Assembly (NCBI GenBank): GCA_005239465.1
Contig: SPAW01000035.1
Location: forward strand, 1 to 64,000
Reading direction: 5' to 3'
DNA: 64,000 nucleotides
From: Nitrospira sp.
GTDB taxonomy: Bacteria > Nitrospirota > Nitrospiria > Nitrospirales > Nitrospiraceae
Shown here one piece after another: positions 43,716 through 52,216 of the stretch; the first letter of the stretch is position 1; every line of letters starts with the position of its first letter. A model generated the notes under the pieces. It was not told the DNA's origin. It worked only from the letters and a program-made list of their open reading frames with translations, and did not search any database. Position numbers and translations under genes: made by a program.

Positions 43716-44036
43716 TTAGGGAGTATTCTCCAACAACGCCACGAAGGAGCGCAGCCGAACCAGCATCTCAGGAGATATCCGGATAAACTCCAGGCCACAT
43801 CGGCGCCCAGAGACCCAGCGAATCCCAGCCAGCTCAATGTCGACCGGCGCCGTGCCGTTCAAGAGATCAACCTGCAGCGAGACATAGGTCGAGATGGCGG
43901 GAATCCTCTCCGCCTTCATGGCACAACCCTGAGCCGAAAGGTTCAGCACAGTTCCACTCTCCTTCTTCGCGATGTCCCCGAATGTAGTGGGGAGTTGCAC
44001 AGCAAACCGCCGAACCTTTCGAGTATCTGGTTTCAT
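43716..44036 (-). CDS. PilZ domain protein
   Basis: 106 residues from ATG 44036 (AGAGGG six bases upstream). The c-di-GMP-binding pattern R-K-V-R-R-F-A-V-Q-L ... N-L-S-A-Q-G is present, with the R-x-x-x-R motif and the D/N-x-S-x-x-G motif, though its third position is S-A-Q-G. The rest is a PilZ beta barrel (V-D-I-E-L-A-G-I-R-W-V-S-G-R-R-C-G-L-E-F). It is transcribed opposite to the pilus genes between the ATPase and the second pilin set, and it could link c-di-GMP level to pilus extension. A longer frame to 44147 has no family sequence. Confidence 0.88.
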   Translation of the reverse strand: MKPDTRKVRRFAVQLPTTFGDIAKKESGTVLNLSAQGCAMKAERIPAISTYVSLQVDLLNGTAPVDIELAGIRWVSGRRCGLEFIRISPEMLVRLRSFVALLENTP

Positions 44037-44353
44037 CACGAACCCTCTGAACATTCTTTCAGGAAGATGGGGATACCATTCCTGAAGTCTACTACAGTGA
44101 ATCAGGTCAAGACGTACGCTGGCATATTCTGTCTTGCCCGGTCGCAAGTTTCAATCTGGCACCCTAGTTGTGAGAGCCTGTTCTGTCAACGGCCGAAATG
44201 CTCCTCGAAGTGTTGTACAGAAACTGTACAGCACTCACGCCGAAAATTGTCGTCCGCTTGCGCGAAAATTGGCTGAGTTCATTCCATCTGACGCACGCGT
44301 AGTACATAGCAATTCAATGAGTTAGACGATGGAAGACGCGCGTTTGAGACGGC
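44037..44353 (+). promoter_or_regulatory. Divergent intergenic region with a TGTACAG-AAA-CTGTACA operator-like dyad
   Basis: The 317-base gap between the PilZ gene (minus) and the second pilin set (plus) holds no gene. A perfect 7-bp dyad with AAA spacer lies at 44214-44230, and the pairing extends one further base pair with a wobble. It is about 125 bases before the first start of the second set. It resembles the binding site of a dimeric repressor or activator; which one is unknown. Confidence 0.5.
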
Positions 44354-44890
44354 ATGCCCCTTGCTCGGTTAGAGGGCGCTATGTTGCGACATTTTAAGAC
44401 ATCCGGCCGCTTTCGATCCAACCAGGGTGGGTTTACGCTTCTCGAGACGATGACCGTCGTGGCCATAGTTGGAGTGCTATCGGCCCTGGCGGTGCCAAAT
44501 CTCAGAATGATGATCGCGCGCCATGATCTCTATCAAGCCACCACCTCGCTGCATAACCGCTTCGTGTTTTCGCGTTCAGCGGCGATCAGCCGAAACGCCA
44601 TGATGGTTGCCCTTCCACCGGTGGTGACACCTTCTGGAGAAACGCAGGTTCCCTTCACGGCGCCACTGCCTCCTGAAACTTTTCCCAAGAACGTAGGGGT
44701 CCTATTGTTCCCGGCAACACCAGTGGGGTTCAATCCACGAGGATTGAGCACGACCCCTCTGGCCACGCAGACCATTCAGCTGCAGAGCGCCACATTTCCA
44801 ACGATGGTGTACACAATTTCGGTGAGCCCATCCGGGAAGGTCAACTGGTGTAACACGCAAGTGAGTCCCTGTGTGGCGAATGGAAATTGA
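44354..44890 (+). CDS. Pseudopilin, FimT/GspH type (set 2)
   Basis: 178 residues from ATG 44354, or 169 from ATG 44381 (M-L-R-H-F-K). The leader ends N-Q-G-G before F-T-L-L-E-T-M-T-V-V-A-I-V-G-V-L-S-A-L-A-V-P-N-L, the best-conserved prepilin site in the window (Phe+1, Glu+5). The body has L-H-N-R-F-V-F-S-R-S-A-A-I-S-R-N (FimT) and ends with a Cys pair (W-C-N-T-Q-V-S-P-C). It is the first gene of the second minor-pilin set, which ends with PilY1. Confidence 0.9.
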   Translation: MPLARLEGAMLRHFKTSGRFRSNQGGFTLLETMTVVAIVGVLSALAVPNLRMMIARHDLYQATTSLHNRFVFSRSAAISRNAMMVALPPVVTPSGETQVPFTAPLPPETFPKNVGVLLFPATPVGFNPRGLSTTPLATQTIQLQSATFPTMVYTISVSPSGKVNWCNTQVSPCVANGN

Positions 44891-44910
44891 AGAGAAGAAA
44901 TGGGTGCACC

Positions 44911-45429
44911 ATGAAATTCCGCAATGACAAAGGTTTTACACTCGTGGAAACTATGATTTCGGCCACGATCCTCGGTGTGGGGATTATGGGCATGGCCGCC
45001 ATGCAAGGCATGGCCGCCGGCAAGAACGTCGATGCCACGGACATGTCCGTCGTGACCAACACCGCTGCGGACATGATGGAACGGATCCAGAACAATCGTC
45101 GTTGGGCCTGGACGTATAACGGCATCGGGACGGCGGGACCGGGAAACTGTGCGGCGGTTCCCGCGCCTGCCCCGGCACCCCCTTTCCCAGCTCAGACTCC
45201 TTCAGTTCCGGCTATACGGGCGGTACAAGGCGACTGCACGCAATGGCGCACACTAGTAGTAGGCTCCAACCTCAATAATGTTCAGGGAACAGTGCAAGTC
45301 ACCCCGTTTGGGTTGGTGAACGCGGAGTCGAGCTCGACGCAAGTCACTGTGCAGATCCAGTGGAACGATCGCGGAGCAGGACAACGAGTCAGGACTGTCA
45401 CATTCCAGTCGGTGGTAGTTCCGGAGTAG
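44911..45429 (+). CDS. Minor pilin, PilV type (set 2)
   Basis: 172 residues from ATG 44911; a TTG at 44887 overlapping the preceding stop is an alternative. Leader M-K-F-R-N-D-K-G, then F-T-L-V-E-T-M-I-S-A-T-I-L-G-V-G-I-M-G-M-A-A-M-Q, a classic prepilin. PilV-type features include N-T-A-A-D-M-M-E-R-I-Q-N-N. A Pro/Ala-rich stretch (about 90-110, A-P-A-P-A-P-A-P-P-F-P) is followed by a C-x-Q-W segment. It would join the minor-pilin priming complex with the neighbouring PilW and PilX. Confidence 0.92.
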   Translation: MKFRNDKGFTLVETMISATILGVGIMGMAAMQGMAAGKNVDATDMSVVTNTAADMMERIQNNRRWAWTYNGIGTAGPGNCAAVPAPAPAPPFPAQTPSVPAIRAVQGDCTQWRTLVVGSNLNNVQGTVQVTPFGLVNAESSSTQVTVQIQWNDRGAGQRVRTVTFQSVVVPE

Positions 45430-45432
45430 CTC

Positions 45433-46668
45433 ATGGATTTGAATAAGACTTCTACGATGGGTGAACTCATGAAGACGTCTGTGAGTAATCGAATCCTCGA
45501 CAAGACCGGCTTTACCATCTCCGAGATGATGATGGCGGTCACGATGTCCGCCGCGATTATCGCGGCCGGCTTCGGGGCCATGACCGTCAGTCAAAAAACT
45601 ACGAGGGCCAACGGCCAAACGGTCAATACACAGAGTGCGGCCAGAACCGCGCTCGACATGATCGCGGCAGATCTGAAGCTCGCAGGATTCGGAACGCAAG
45701 GGTTGCAAACACCGGTGGGAAACTGCGCGATCAATGGAGCTCCCTCTGCTCTCGTGCCGGGGGATAACAACCCCCTCGGTGGCGATTTCGGCCCGGACAC
45801 GATCTCCATGGTTGTGCCGATGACGAACTCGATCGCTCTGGTGGGCCCGCTTTGGCAGCTCGCAGCGAATGCAGGTCCTGGGTTTAACGCCATCGCAATG
45901 CCTGCCGGCGCAACGACGGCCATGGGCAACGCGATTCCAGGCGGAGCTGCGGCGCTACTGGGAATGGACGTGTCGATCGGGGGGGCGGCGTGGTCTCGCA
46001 TCACGGGGGTAGCCGGTGCAGCGCTCAATTTGAACCCAATTCCACCCCCGGTTCAGTTTGGAGCCGGTACCCAGGTCTATCTGCTCCAGTGCATTACGTA
46101 CCAAGTCATTCCGCCGCCGGATGCCCTCAATCAGTGCCTGGGCAACGCTCCCTGTCTGGTTCGAGGCGTCGCGCCGGCCGGAGTCGGTGGACCACCGAAT
46201 TGCATCAACCCCGGTAACGCCTGCGTTCCAATTATGGACGGGGTTGAGGATCTTCAGCTGGCCTATGCCTGCGACGGTTGTAGCGCCACGATCAACTCGG
46301 GGAGTCCCGATGGCCAAGTCGACGATCTGGACGGATCGAATAGCTTCAGCCAAGGGGATTTCATTATGAACCTGAATTGGTTCGCCCCGGCGGCTCCGTT
46401 TGTGAGTACCTACATGACTCCCAGCAAGATTCGTCTCGCCCAAATCACTCTCGTGGCTCGACAAAACAGGGTTGACCAGGGCGGCGGGGAGGTCAACCAA
46501 GTTCAAGTCAATACTAGTGTCATTCCGACCGTCGGAGGTGATCACAATCACGCCAACGGCGTGTTTGCCGCCGGTGACAATGTCACCCCGGTCCAGCAGC
46601 AGGCTTATATGCAGTTTCGGCGACGGGTGTTGACCCGAACGGTCGAACTGAGAAACCAAAGGGCATGA
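45433..46668 (+). CDS. Minor pilin, PilW type (set 2)
   Basis: 411 residues, large for PilW. The leader of about 24 residues ends K-T-G, then F-T-I-S-E-M-M-M-A-V-T-M-S-A-A-I-I-A-A-G-F. S-A-A-R-T-A-L-D-M-I-A-A-D-L-K-L-A-G-F is the PilW family helix. The distal part has cysteines (C-I-T-Y, C-L-G-N-A-P-C, N-C-I-N-P-G-N-A-C, A-C-D-G-C) that could form disulfides and a D-G-V-E-D-L-Q-L-A-Y segment seen in PilW proteins. Its 3' end overlaps PilX by 4 bases (ATGA). Confidence 0.9.
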   Translation: MDLNKTSTMGELMKTSVSNRILDKTGFTISEMMMAVTMSAAIIAAGFGAMTVSQKTTRANGQTVNTQSAARTALDMIAADLKLAGFGTQGLQTPVGNCAINGAPSALVPGDNNPLGGDFGPDTISMVVPMTNSIALVGPLWQLAANAGPGFNAIAMPAGATTAMGNAIPGGAAALLGMDVSIGGAAWSRITGVAGAALNLNPIPPPVQFGAGTQVYLLQCITYQVIPPPDALNQCLGNAPCLVRGVAPAGVGGPPNCINPGNACVPIMDGVEDLQLAYACDGCSATINSGSPDGQVDDLDGSNSFSQGDFIMNLNWFAPAAPFVSTYMTPSKIRLAQITLVARQNRVDQGGGEVNQVQVNTSVIPTVGGDHNHANGVFAAGDNVTPVQQQAYMQFRRRVLTRTVELRNQRA

Positions 46669-47306
46669 TCATGATAACGAAATCTCACTTGTTCCACCGC
46701 TTCATGCGCACAGGGCTCGGCGAGCAAGGCGCATCCTTAATGGCGATCATGATTATTACGCTGATGCTTGGTGTGTTGGGCGTGACCGCCTTGACGATGA
46801 CCGGCCTGGAGAATTCGATGGCCGGGGCGATCCGAATGGTCGAGGAGGGGACGAGCGCAGCCGAGTCTTGCATCGGGACCGCGGTGAATGTCATCCAGCA
46901 GAGCATCGATGTCGGTACAGTGCCCCCGTCACTCTTGAGCAGCGCGGCTCCGCCCGGACCTGTGCCGCCGATCAACGCCGCACTATTGGGGCAGGAGATC
47001 AATGGAACATCTGCGAACAACCCTGATGTAGCCGTCGGGGCGGGAAATAATCCGAATCTGGTGATGAACATAAATAACTACGCCGTGAACGGCGACGTCG
47101 ATTTCCAGTTCCGCAGACAGAAAGCCGGCGGCACCTCGAGCATCGCCGCGGGCTATGACGGAACCGGAACCGGCGCCTCGTCCGTGGACATGTTCTACCG
47201 CGTAGATTGCACGGCAGCCAATGCCGCCACCGGAGCGACGAGCCGCGTAATCGCGGTCTATGATTGCCTGGCAGCCGGCGACGGTTGCACGCGACGGACG
47301 TACTAG
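46665..47306 (+). CDS. Minor pilin-like protein, PilX type (set 2)
   Basis: 213 residues. E-Q-G-A-S-L-M-A-I-M-I-I-T-L-M-L-G-V-L-G-V-T-A-L-T-M-T-G-L-E-N-S-M-A is the PilX N-terminal helix, missing Glu+5 as in the family. It is of normal PilX length. The rest is rich in Ala/Gly/Asn with a D-x-x-F-Q-F-R-R-Q strand and Cys pairs. Gene order FimT-PilV-PilW-PilX-small exported protein-PilY1 follows the standard minor-pilin operon. Overlaps PilW by ATGA. Confidence 0.9.
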   Translation: MIMITKSHLFHRFMRTGLGEQGASLMAIMIITLMLGVLGVTALTMTGLENSMAGAIRMVEEGTSAAESCIGTAVNVIQQSIDVGTVPPSLLSSAAPPGPVPPINAALLGQEINGTSANNPDVAVGAGNNPNLVMNINNYAVNGDVDFQFRRQKAGGTSSIAAGYDGTGTGASSVDMFYRVDCTAANAATGATSRVIAVYDCLAAGDGCTRRTY

Positions 47307-47328
47307 CGAAAGACCTCGGGAGGACTCC

Positions 47329-47682
47329 ATGAGACACTCACGTAGGAAAATACAAGTGGGCCAACTGATGCAATCAGTCCTATTTGGTTTTGTCCTCGCC
47401 ATGGGGTTGCTGGTTGCCGATCCCGCTGGAGTCTCCTTCGCCGATCAATCACTTCCAGCCATGAACGTGGCATACCGGGATGGAAAGATTACCTCCATCT
47501 ATGAAACGACTTTTCAGATCGATCACAGGACCTTTAGCTTCGCTCCTGACGCCGTCATTCTTGATCGTCACGGGGACGAGTTGAATGCAAGTGCTCTTAG
47601 GGTGGATGTTGAGGTGAAGTACCATCTCCTCAAGGGGTCCACAGACAAGATCGACCAGATGATTGTGTTCTTGCCGGAGTAG
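47329..47682 (+). CDS. Small exported protein of the pilus locus (PilY2-like position)
   Basis: 117 residues from ATG 47329 with GGGAGG upstream. A long signal (about 1-40, S-V-L-F-G-F-V-L-A-M-G-L-L-V-A-D-P-A-G-V-S-F-A) precedes an 80-residue mature part with Y-R-D-G-K-I-T-S-I-Y-E-T-T-F-Q-I, D-A-V-I-L-D-R-H-G-D-E and V-E-V-K-Y-H-L-L-K-G-S-T-D-K-I-D-Q-M-I-V. The G-K-I-T-S-I-x-x-x-x-F-x-I-D pattern suggests a beta barrel like DUF5666-type domains. It lies between PilX and PilY1. In pseudomonads the small pilY2 gene lies after PilY1; homology is not shown. Confidence 0.85.
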   Translation: MRHSRRKIQVGQLMQSVLFGFVLAMGLLVADPAGVSFADQSLPAMNVAYRDGKITSIYETTFQIDHRTFSFAPDAVILDRHGDELNASALRVDVEVKYHLLKGSTDKIDQMIVFLPE

Positions 47683-47741
47683 GCTGCCGGCATCGAGGAC
47701 TTGAGAGAAGGATGATTAAGAGAGAGAAGAGGGAGGGTGCC

Positions 47742-50700
47742 ATGAATAGCCAGAATTTCGCAGTTCGTGGGGCCGTGATGGGTGTGCTACTGGGGGCCTT
47801 GCTTGGACCGGACGCCGGCCTGGCTCAAACCATGGACCAATACTACTCCGTGCCTCCCTTTGTGTCAGATCAAGTCGCACCCAATATCGTTCTGTTGCTC
47901 GACAACTCCGGCAGTATGAGCGGCCTGGGTTGCGATCGCAATGACGACGGGGACTGCGTCGATGCAGCCGATCTCCTGTTCACGAATACGACCAACTGGT
48001 CAGGCTACTTTAACCCCCTGCTCTGTTACACCTACGACGCCGGCGCCGACGCACGCTTCGAGCCTGCGACGGTCAAGGCGGCACTGGCAACGGCCTGTTC
48101 TAACACCGAATGGGATGGCAACTTTTTGAATTGGGCGACCTTCCGGCGGTTCGATGCCCTCAAGCGGTCGATGATCGGCGGCGACTGCTTTGTCGCACGG
48201 GCGGCAGACGGAACCTGTCCGACGAATGGAACGCCGGCGCTGAAGACGGTCAGGGCCCAGGCTTCCGGTGTCAATACAGAGATTGCGTCGGTTGCCTATG
48301 GTGGTGGAGTCGGGGCCAATACCTATGTCGGAAGAATTCCGACAGCCGATACGACAACGACTCCGGCAACCCTCTACATCGGCACCGCTGGCGCCTATTT
48401 CTGCGTCGATAATGACAGTACATTCAGTACCAACTGCGGTGACAGCTATAGTCTCCGGAAGTATGAGCTCAAGATCGGGAACAGCACCGAGCCAACCGGA
48501 GTCATTCAGCAGATCGGCGCTCAGGCACGGTTTGGGCTCTTTGAATTCAAGCCGGCCGGCGATGGAGCCCGCATGCTGGTGGGTGTTGGGTCTCGCCAAT
48601 CCATCGATTTTAGCGGATCTGCTGTGGAGACCTTCAATACGAACACGGCTGCCATGGTCGATGCAGTCCAGGAATCGTTCCCTTCGACCTGGACACCGCT
48701 GTCCGAGTCGTTATACGAAACGGTCCGCTACGTGGCACAAATTAATTCCGCGTATCTCCCGGCAACCTATACCTATCCCATCGCTTATGCTGCCGGGAAT
48801 TCAAATGGTGTGGGATTTACGGCCAGCGGAACCGGCTCGATCGGAGCGGCGGAAATCACGGCTCTCACGGCCCCTGAAGTCTGCCCAGCCGGATATATCA
48901 ATAACGCCTGCGGCCGGGACCCCTTTTTCTTCGGCAGTAACCATACCCCTGCTTGGGCGACCAATTCTGTGCAGGTCTCCTGCTGCAAGACCTTCATCAT
49001 TCTTGTGACAGATGGAGCCCCGACGCAGGACACGAATATTCCTGCCGGGATACAAGATTATGCGCACGGCCAGCACGGTATTCATTGTACAGGGGCAGAC
49101 ACGAGCAGTCCGACGGCTCCCATCAATGGGACCTGTAACGCCCACCAGGCAACCACCGCTCCCTTCCTGTTAGGCGAGCACAAGACCGACTATGGCAGCA
49201 GCGGGAATCATTATCTTGATGATGTGGCCTATTGGGCCCATACGAACGACCTGCGGCCTTGCAACGGCACAGCCGACGGCACGATTGCCGTCTTGAACGT
49301 CACCGGGCACTGTTTGGCCGGCTTGCAGAACGTGACGGTCTATACCTTCTTTGCCTTTGGGAACATTGCCGGACGCGAAATCCTCATGCACACAGCCCAA
49401 CTCGGTGGATTTGAGGATTCGAACGGCAACAATCTTCCGGATTTGGTTTCGGAATGGGACAAGGTCATCAACGCGACCGGGGCCCAGGGGACTGATGGCA
49501 TTCCTGACAATTATTTCGAGTCCTCGAATGTGGACGACCTGCAGGATCGTCTGATGGCCACGATCACCGCGATTCTCCGGAAGAGCGCCTCCGGGACCTC
49601 AATCTCGGTATTGGCCACCTCCGCCTCCGGGGAAGGGTCGATCTATCAAGCCTACTTCTATACGAGCGATATCGGGCAGGGCGGTGCCAATGTGAAGTGG
49701 ACCGGCTATACCCATGCGCTCTTTATCGATGGTTTTGGCAATTTCCGCGAGGATACGGTGCAGGATGGGGTCTTGAACTACATGCAGGACCGAATCGTGA
49801 CCACGCGGTACGACAATAACCCGGCCAGCCCCACCTATCAGAAAGTGCTGGTCGATAAATTCGAGGATCTCAACGGCGACGGCGTGGCCGACAGTACGAC
49901 GCCGATTGTCTTGGGTGCGGATCTCAAATCCATCATCCCGATTTGGGAGGCCGGCAAAGAGCTGGCCCTTGCGAGTTCCGCCTCACGCAAGCTGCTCACG
50001 TGGGTCGATAGCGACAACGATGGGCTGGTCGATGCGGGCGAGCAGATCAATTTCAGCACGGCGAACTGCGCGGCCCTGAGAGACTACCTACGCTACGCGG
50101 GAGATGCCTGCGCCGGACCCAGTAACGCCATGAATCTCATCAACTTCATCCGCGGCGATGAGGTGGCGGGCCTTCGGACGCGCATGTTGGAAGTCCCGGT
50201 CGGCAGTGGGTCGTACAGCGTCTGGAGACTGGGTGATCCGATCCATTCGACGCCGACCATTGTCGGCGCGCCCAAGGAACGGTACGATCTGATCTACGGA
50301 GATCCGACCTACAACCAATTCTACATACAGTATCGAAACCGACGGCAGGTGGCCTATGTGGGAGCGAACGATGGAATGCTCCATGCGTTCAATGCGGGGT
50401 ACTACCACAAGGGCGATGACCCCACCACCGGAGGGGTGATCGAGCATGGGTGGTTTACCAAGAATCCCAGCGACAATTCGAGCGGGCCCAAGCTAGGGGC
50501 CGAACTGTGGGGCTATGTCCCCTACCAATTACTGCCGCAGCTGGAGTGGCTGGCCCGGACCGACTATACCCATGTGTACTACGTGGACTTAAAGCCGAAG
50601 GTGTCGGACGTCCGGATCTTTACCCCGGACGCCGATCACCCGGATGGCTGGGGCACGATTCTGATCGGGGGGTTCCGGATGGGCGGCAGCTGTGGGAACT

Positions 50701-52112
50701 GTGCAGCCGGGTCAGGGGCTCCGCCGATGACCGCCACGATCGGCGGGACGCCGCGGACGTTCTACAGCGCCTACTTTGTGCTCGATGTGACCAATCCGGA
50801 AGTCGATCCCAAGCTGCTGTGGGTCTTTACCGACAGCGGGCTTGGGCTCACGACGGCCTATCCGGCTATCGCGCGTGTGAATCCGACGTCGGATTCCTCG
50901 ACGAACAAGACGAACGAAAAATGGTTTGCGATCTTCGGGTCGGGGCCTAATGGCTATCAGGCGGACTTGCCGGTCCCTCCTCTCCCTGGCCTGCCCCAAA
51001 CCGCCAAGTTGTATACGGTCGATCTCGTCTCGGGACCGGGCGTGGCCAACATGAATGTGACGACCATTCTCACCGGGTCCTGGAGATCCTTCATGGGCCA
51101 TGTCATCACCGTCGATAAGGATCTCGACTACAGGGCCGACGTCGCCTATGCGGGGCGGACGATTCACGATGGAGCCCTCCCCTGGCGAGGGAAATTGTAT
51201 CGCTTGACCATTGGCTGTGGCGCGGCCCCCTGCAGCCCGACCACTTGGGGTATCGCCAACGGAGCTAACCGAACACCGACGGAAGTCATCGATTCGTTCT
51301 TCGACGCCGGGGTCGGCGCCAACGTCGAAGTCGGACCGATTACCGCCGCGCCAACGGCCACGGTCGATGACAGCAACAAGCTGTGGGTATTTTTTGGGAC
51401 GGGCCGCTATTTGGGGAATGCGGACAAAGTCGACAACAATGAGCAGCGGCTCTATGGCATCAAAGATTCCGTCCTCAGTGGCGTCTGTACGGAGACGAGT
51501 ACGACCAGCTGCTATGACAACGACCTTGTGGATGCCACGAACGCGGTCGTCTGCCTCGTCTGTACGGGAGGGACCAATCAGGTCACAGATCCGACCAATG
51601 CGAGCGTCACGACTGTCAATGGGACCGGCACCACGTCGATGGTTGGGCTCGTCCAGAGTAAAGACGGATGGCGCGTGACCTTGCCAGCGGGAACCGGCAC
51701 GAATTCGGCCGAACGGTCGGTGGTGAATCCCACGCTGATCGGAGGCACAGTCTTCTTCCCGACCTTCGTGCCGGAGAACGACTTCTGTGCGTCGAACGGC
51801 GCCAGTTATCTCTACGCGCTGTTCTATAAGACCGGGACTGCGGCGATGACACCGGTGGTGGGCACCGCGACCGCCGGGAGCAACGTCAACATTACGACGA
51901 AAATATCGCTCGGTATCGGGATGGCCTCGTCGATGTCCGTTCAGATCGGTTCCCAAGGCTCCGGTGCGCAAGGAATGGGTGGTGGAGGCGGTGGGTGTAG
52001 TGGCGGTATGACCGGGGCGATCCAACAGAGCACCGGAGCTACGACCAAGCCCTGCCTGAGCGCGGGGGACTATTATAGTAAGTATGTGAGTTGGATCCAT
52101 CAGCGCGACTAA
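47742..52112 (+). CDS. pilY1: PilY1-like pilus tip adhesin/assembly protein
   Basis: 1456 residues, full PilY1 size. A signal peptide (about 1-28) is followed by a von Willebrand A-like segment with P-N-I-V-L-L-L-D-N-S-G-S-M (MIDAS D-x-S-x-S), interrupted by Cys-rich and calcium-loop inserts (D-R-N-D-D-G-D-C-V-D). The second half is the PilC/PilY1 beta-propeller (T-P-T-I-V-G-A-P, Y-V-G-A-N-D-G-M-L-H-A-F-N-A-G, D-R-N/L-N-G-D-G). D-S-D-N-D-G-L-V-D and D-L-N-G-D-G-V-A-D look like calcium sites. A glycine-rich patch (about 1416-1428) precedes the C-terminus. ATG 47742 has AGGGAGG upstream. Confidence 0.95.
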   Translation: MNSQNFAVRGAVMGVLLGALLGPDAGLAQTMDQYYSVPPFVSDQVAPNIVLLLDNSGSMSGLGCDRNDDGDCVDAADLLFTNTTNWSGYFNPLLCYTYDAGADARFEPATVKAALATACSNTEWDGNFLNWATFRRFDALKRSMIGGDCFVARAADGTCPTNGTPALKTVRAQASGVNTEIASVAYGGGVGANTYVGRIPTADTTTTPATLYIGTAGAYFCVDNDSTFSTNCGDSYSLRKYELKIGNSTEPTGVIQQIGAQARFGLFEFKPAGDGARMLVGVGSRQSIDFSGSAVETFNTNTAAMVDAVQESFPSTWTPLSESLYETVRYVAQINSAYLPATYTYPIAYAAGNSNGVGFTASGTGSIGAAEITALTAPEVCPAGYINNACGRDPFFFGSNHTPAWATNSVQVSCCKTFIILVTDGAPTQDTNIPAGIQDYAHGQHGIHCTGADTSSPTAPINGTCNAHQATTAPFLLGEHKTDYGSSGNHYLDDVAYWAHTNDLRPCNGTADGTIAVLNVTGHCLAGLQNVTVYTFFAFGNIAGREILMHTAQLGGFEDSNGNNLPDLVSEWDKVINATGAQGTDGIPDNYFESSNVDDLQDRLMATITAILRKSASGTSISVLATSASGEGSIYQAYFYTSDIGQGGANVKWTGYTHALFIDGFGNFREDTVQDGVLNYMQDRIVTTRYDNNPASPTYQKVLVDKFEDLNGDGVADSTTPIVLGADLKSIIPIWEAGKELALASSASRKLLTWVDSDNDGLVDAGEQINFSTANCAALRDYLRYAGDACAGPSNAMNLINFIRGDEVAGLRTRMLEVPVGSGSYSVWRLGDPIHSTPTIVGAPKERYDLIYGDPTYNQFYIQYRNRRQVAYVGANDGMLHAFNAGYYHKGDDPTTGGVIEHGWFTKNPSDNSSGPKLGAELWGYVPYQLLPQLEWLARTDYTHVYYVDLKPKVSDVRIFTPDADHPDGWGTILIGGFRMGGSCGNCAAGSGAPPMTATIGGTPRTFYSAYFVLDVTNPEVDPKLLWVFTDSGLGLTTAYPAIARVNPTSDSSTNKTNEKWFAIFGSGPNGYQADLPVPPLPGLPQTAKLYTVDLVSGPGVANMNVTTILTGSWRSFMGHVITVDKDLDYRADVAYAGRTIHDGALPWRGKLYRLTIGCGAAPCSPTTWGIANGANRTPTEVIDSFFDAGVGANVEVGPITAAPTATVDDSNKLWVFFGTGRYLGNADKVDNNEQRLYGIKDSVLSGVCTETSTTSCYDNDLVDATNAVVCLVCTGGTNQVTDPTNASVTTVNGTGTTSMVGLVQSKDGWRVTLPAGTGTNSAERSVVNPTLIGGTVFFPTFVPENDFCASNGASYLYALFYKTGTAAMTPVVGTATAGSNVNITTKISLGIGMASSMSVQIGSQGSGAQGMGGGGGGCSGGMTGAIQQSTGATTKPCLSAGDYYSKYVSWIHQRD

Positions 52113-52216
52113 CGCTCTCGGACATAACTGGGCGTCGTCAGACGCACAAGTCGTGGCGTTGGATCATCTGCCCCACGGCCTGTTGCCATGCTTCAGCGAA
52201 GATTTTCGATAAGGTC

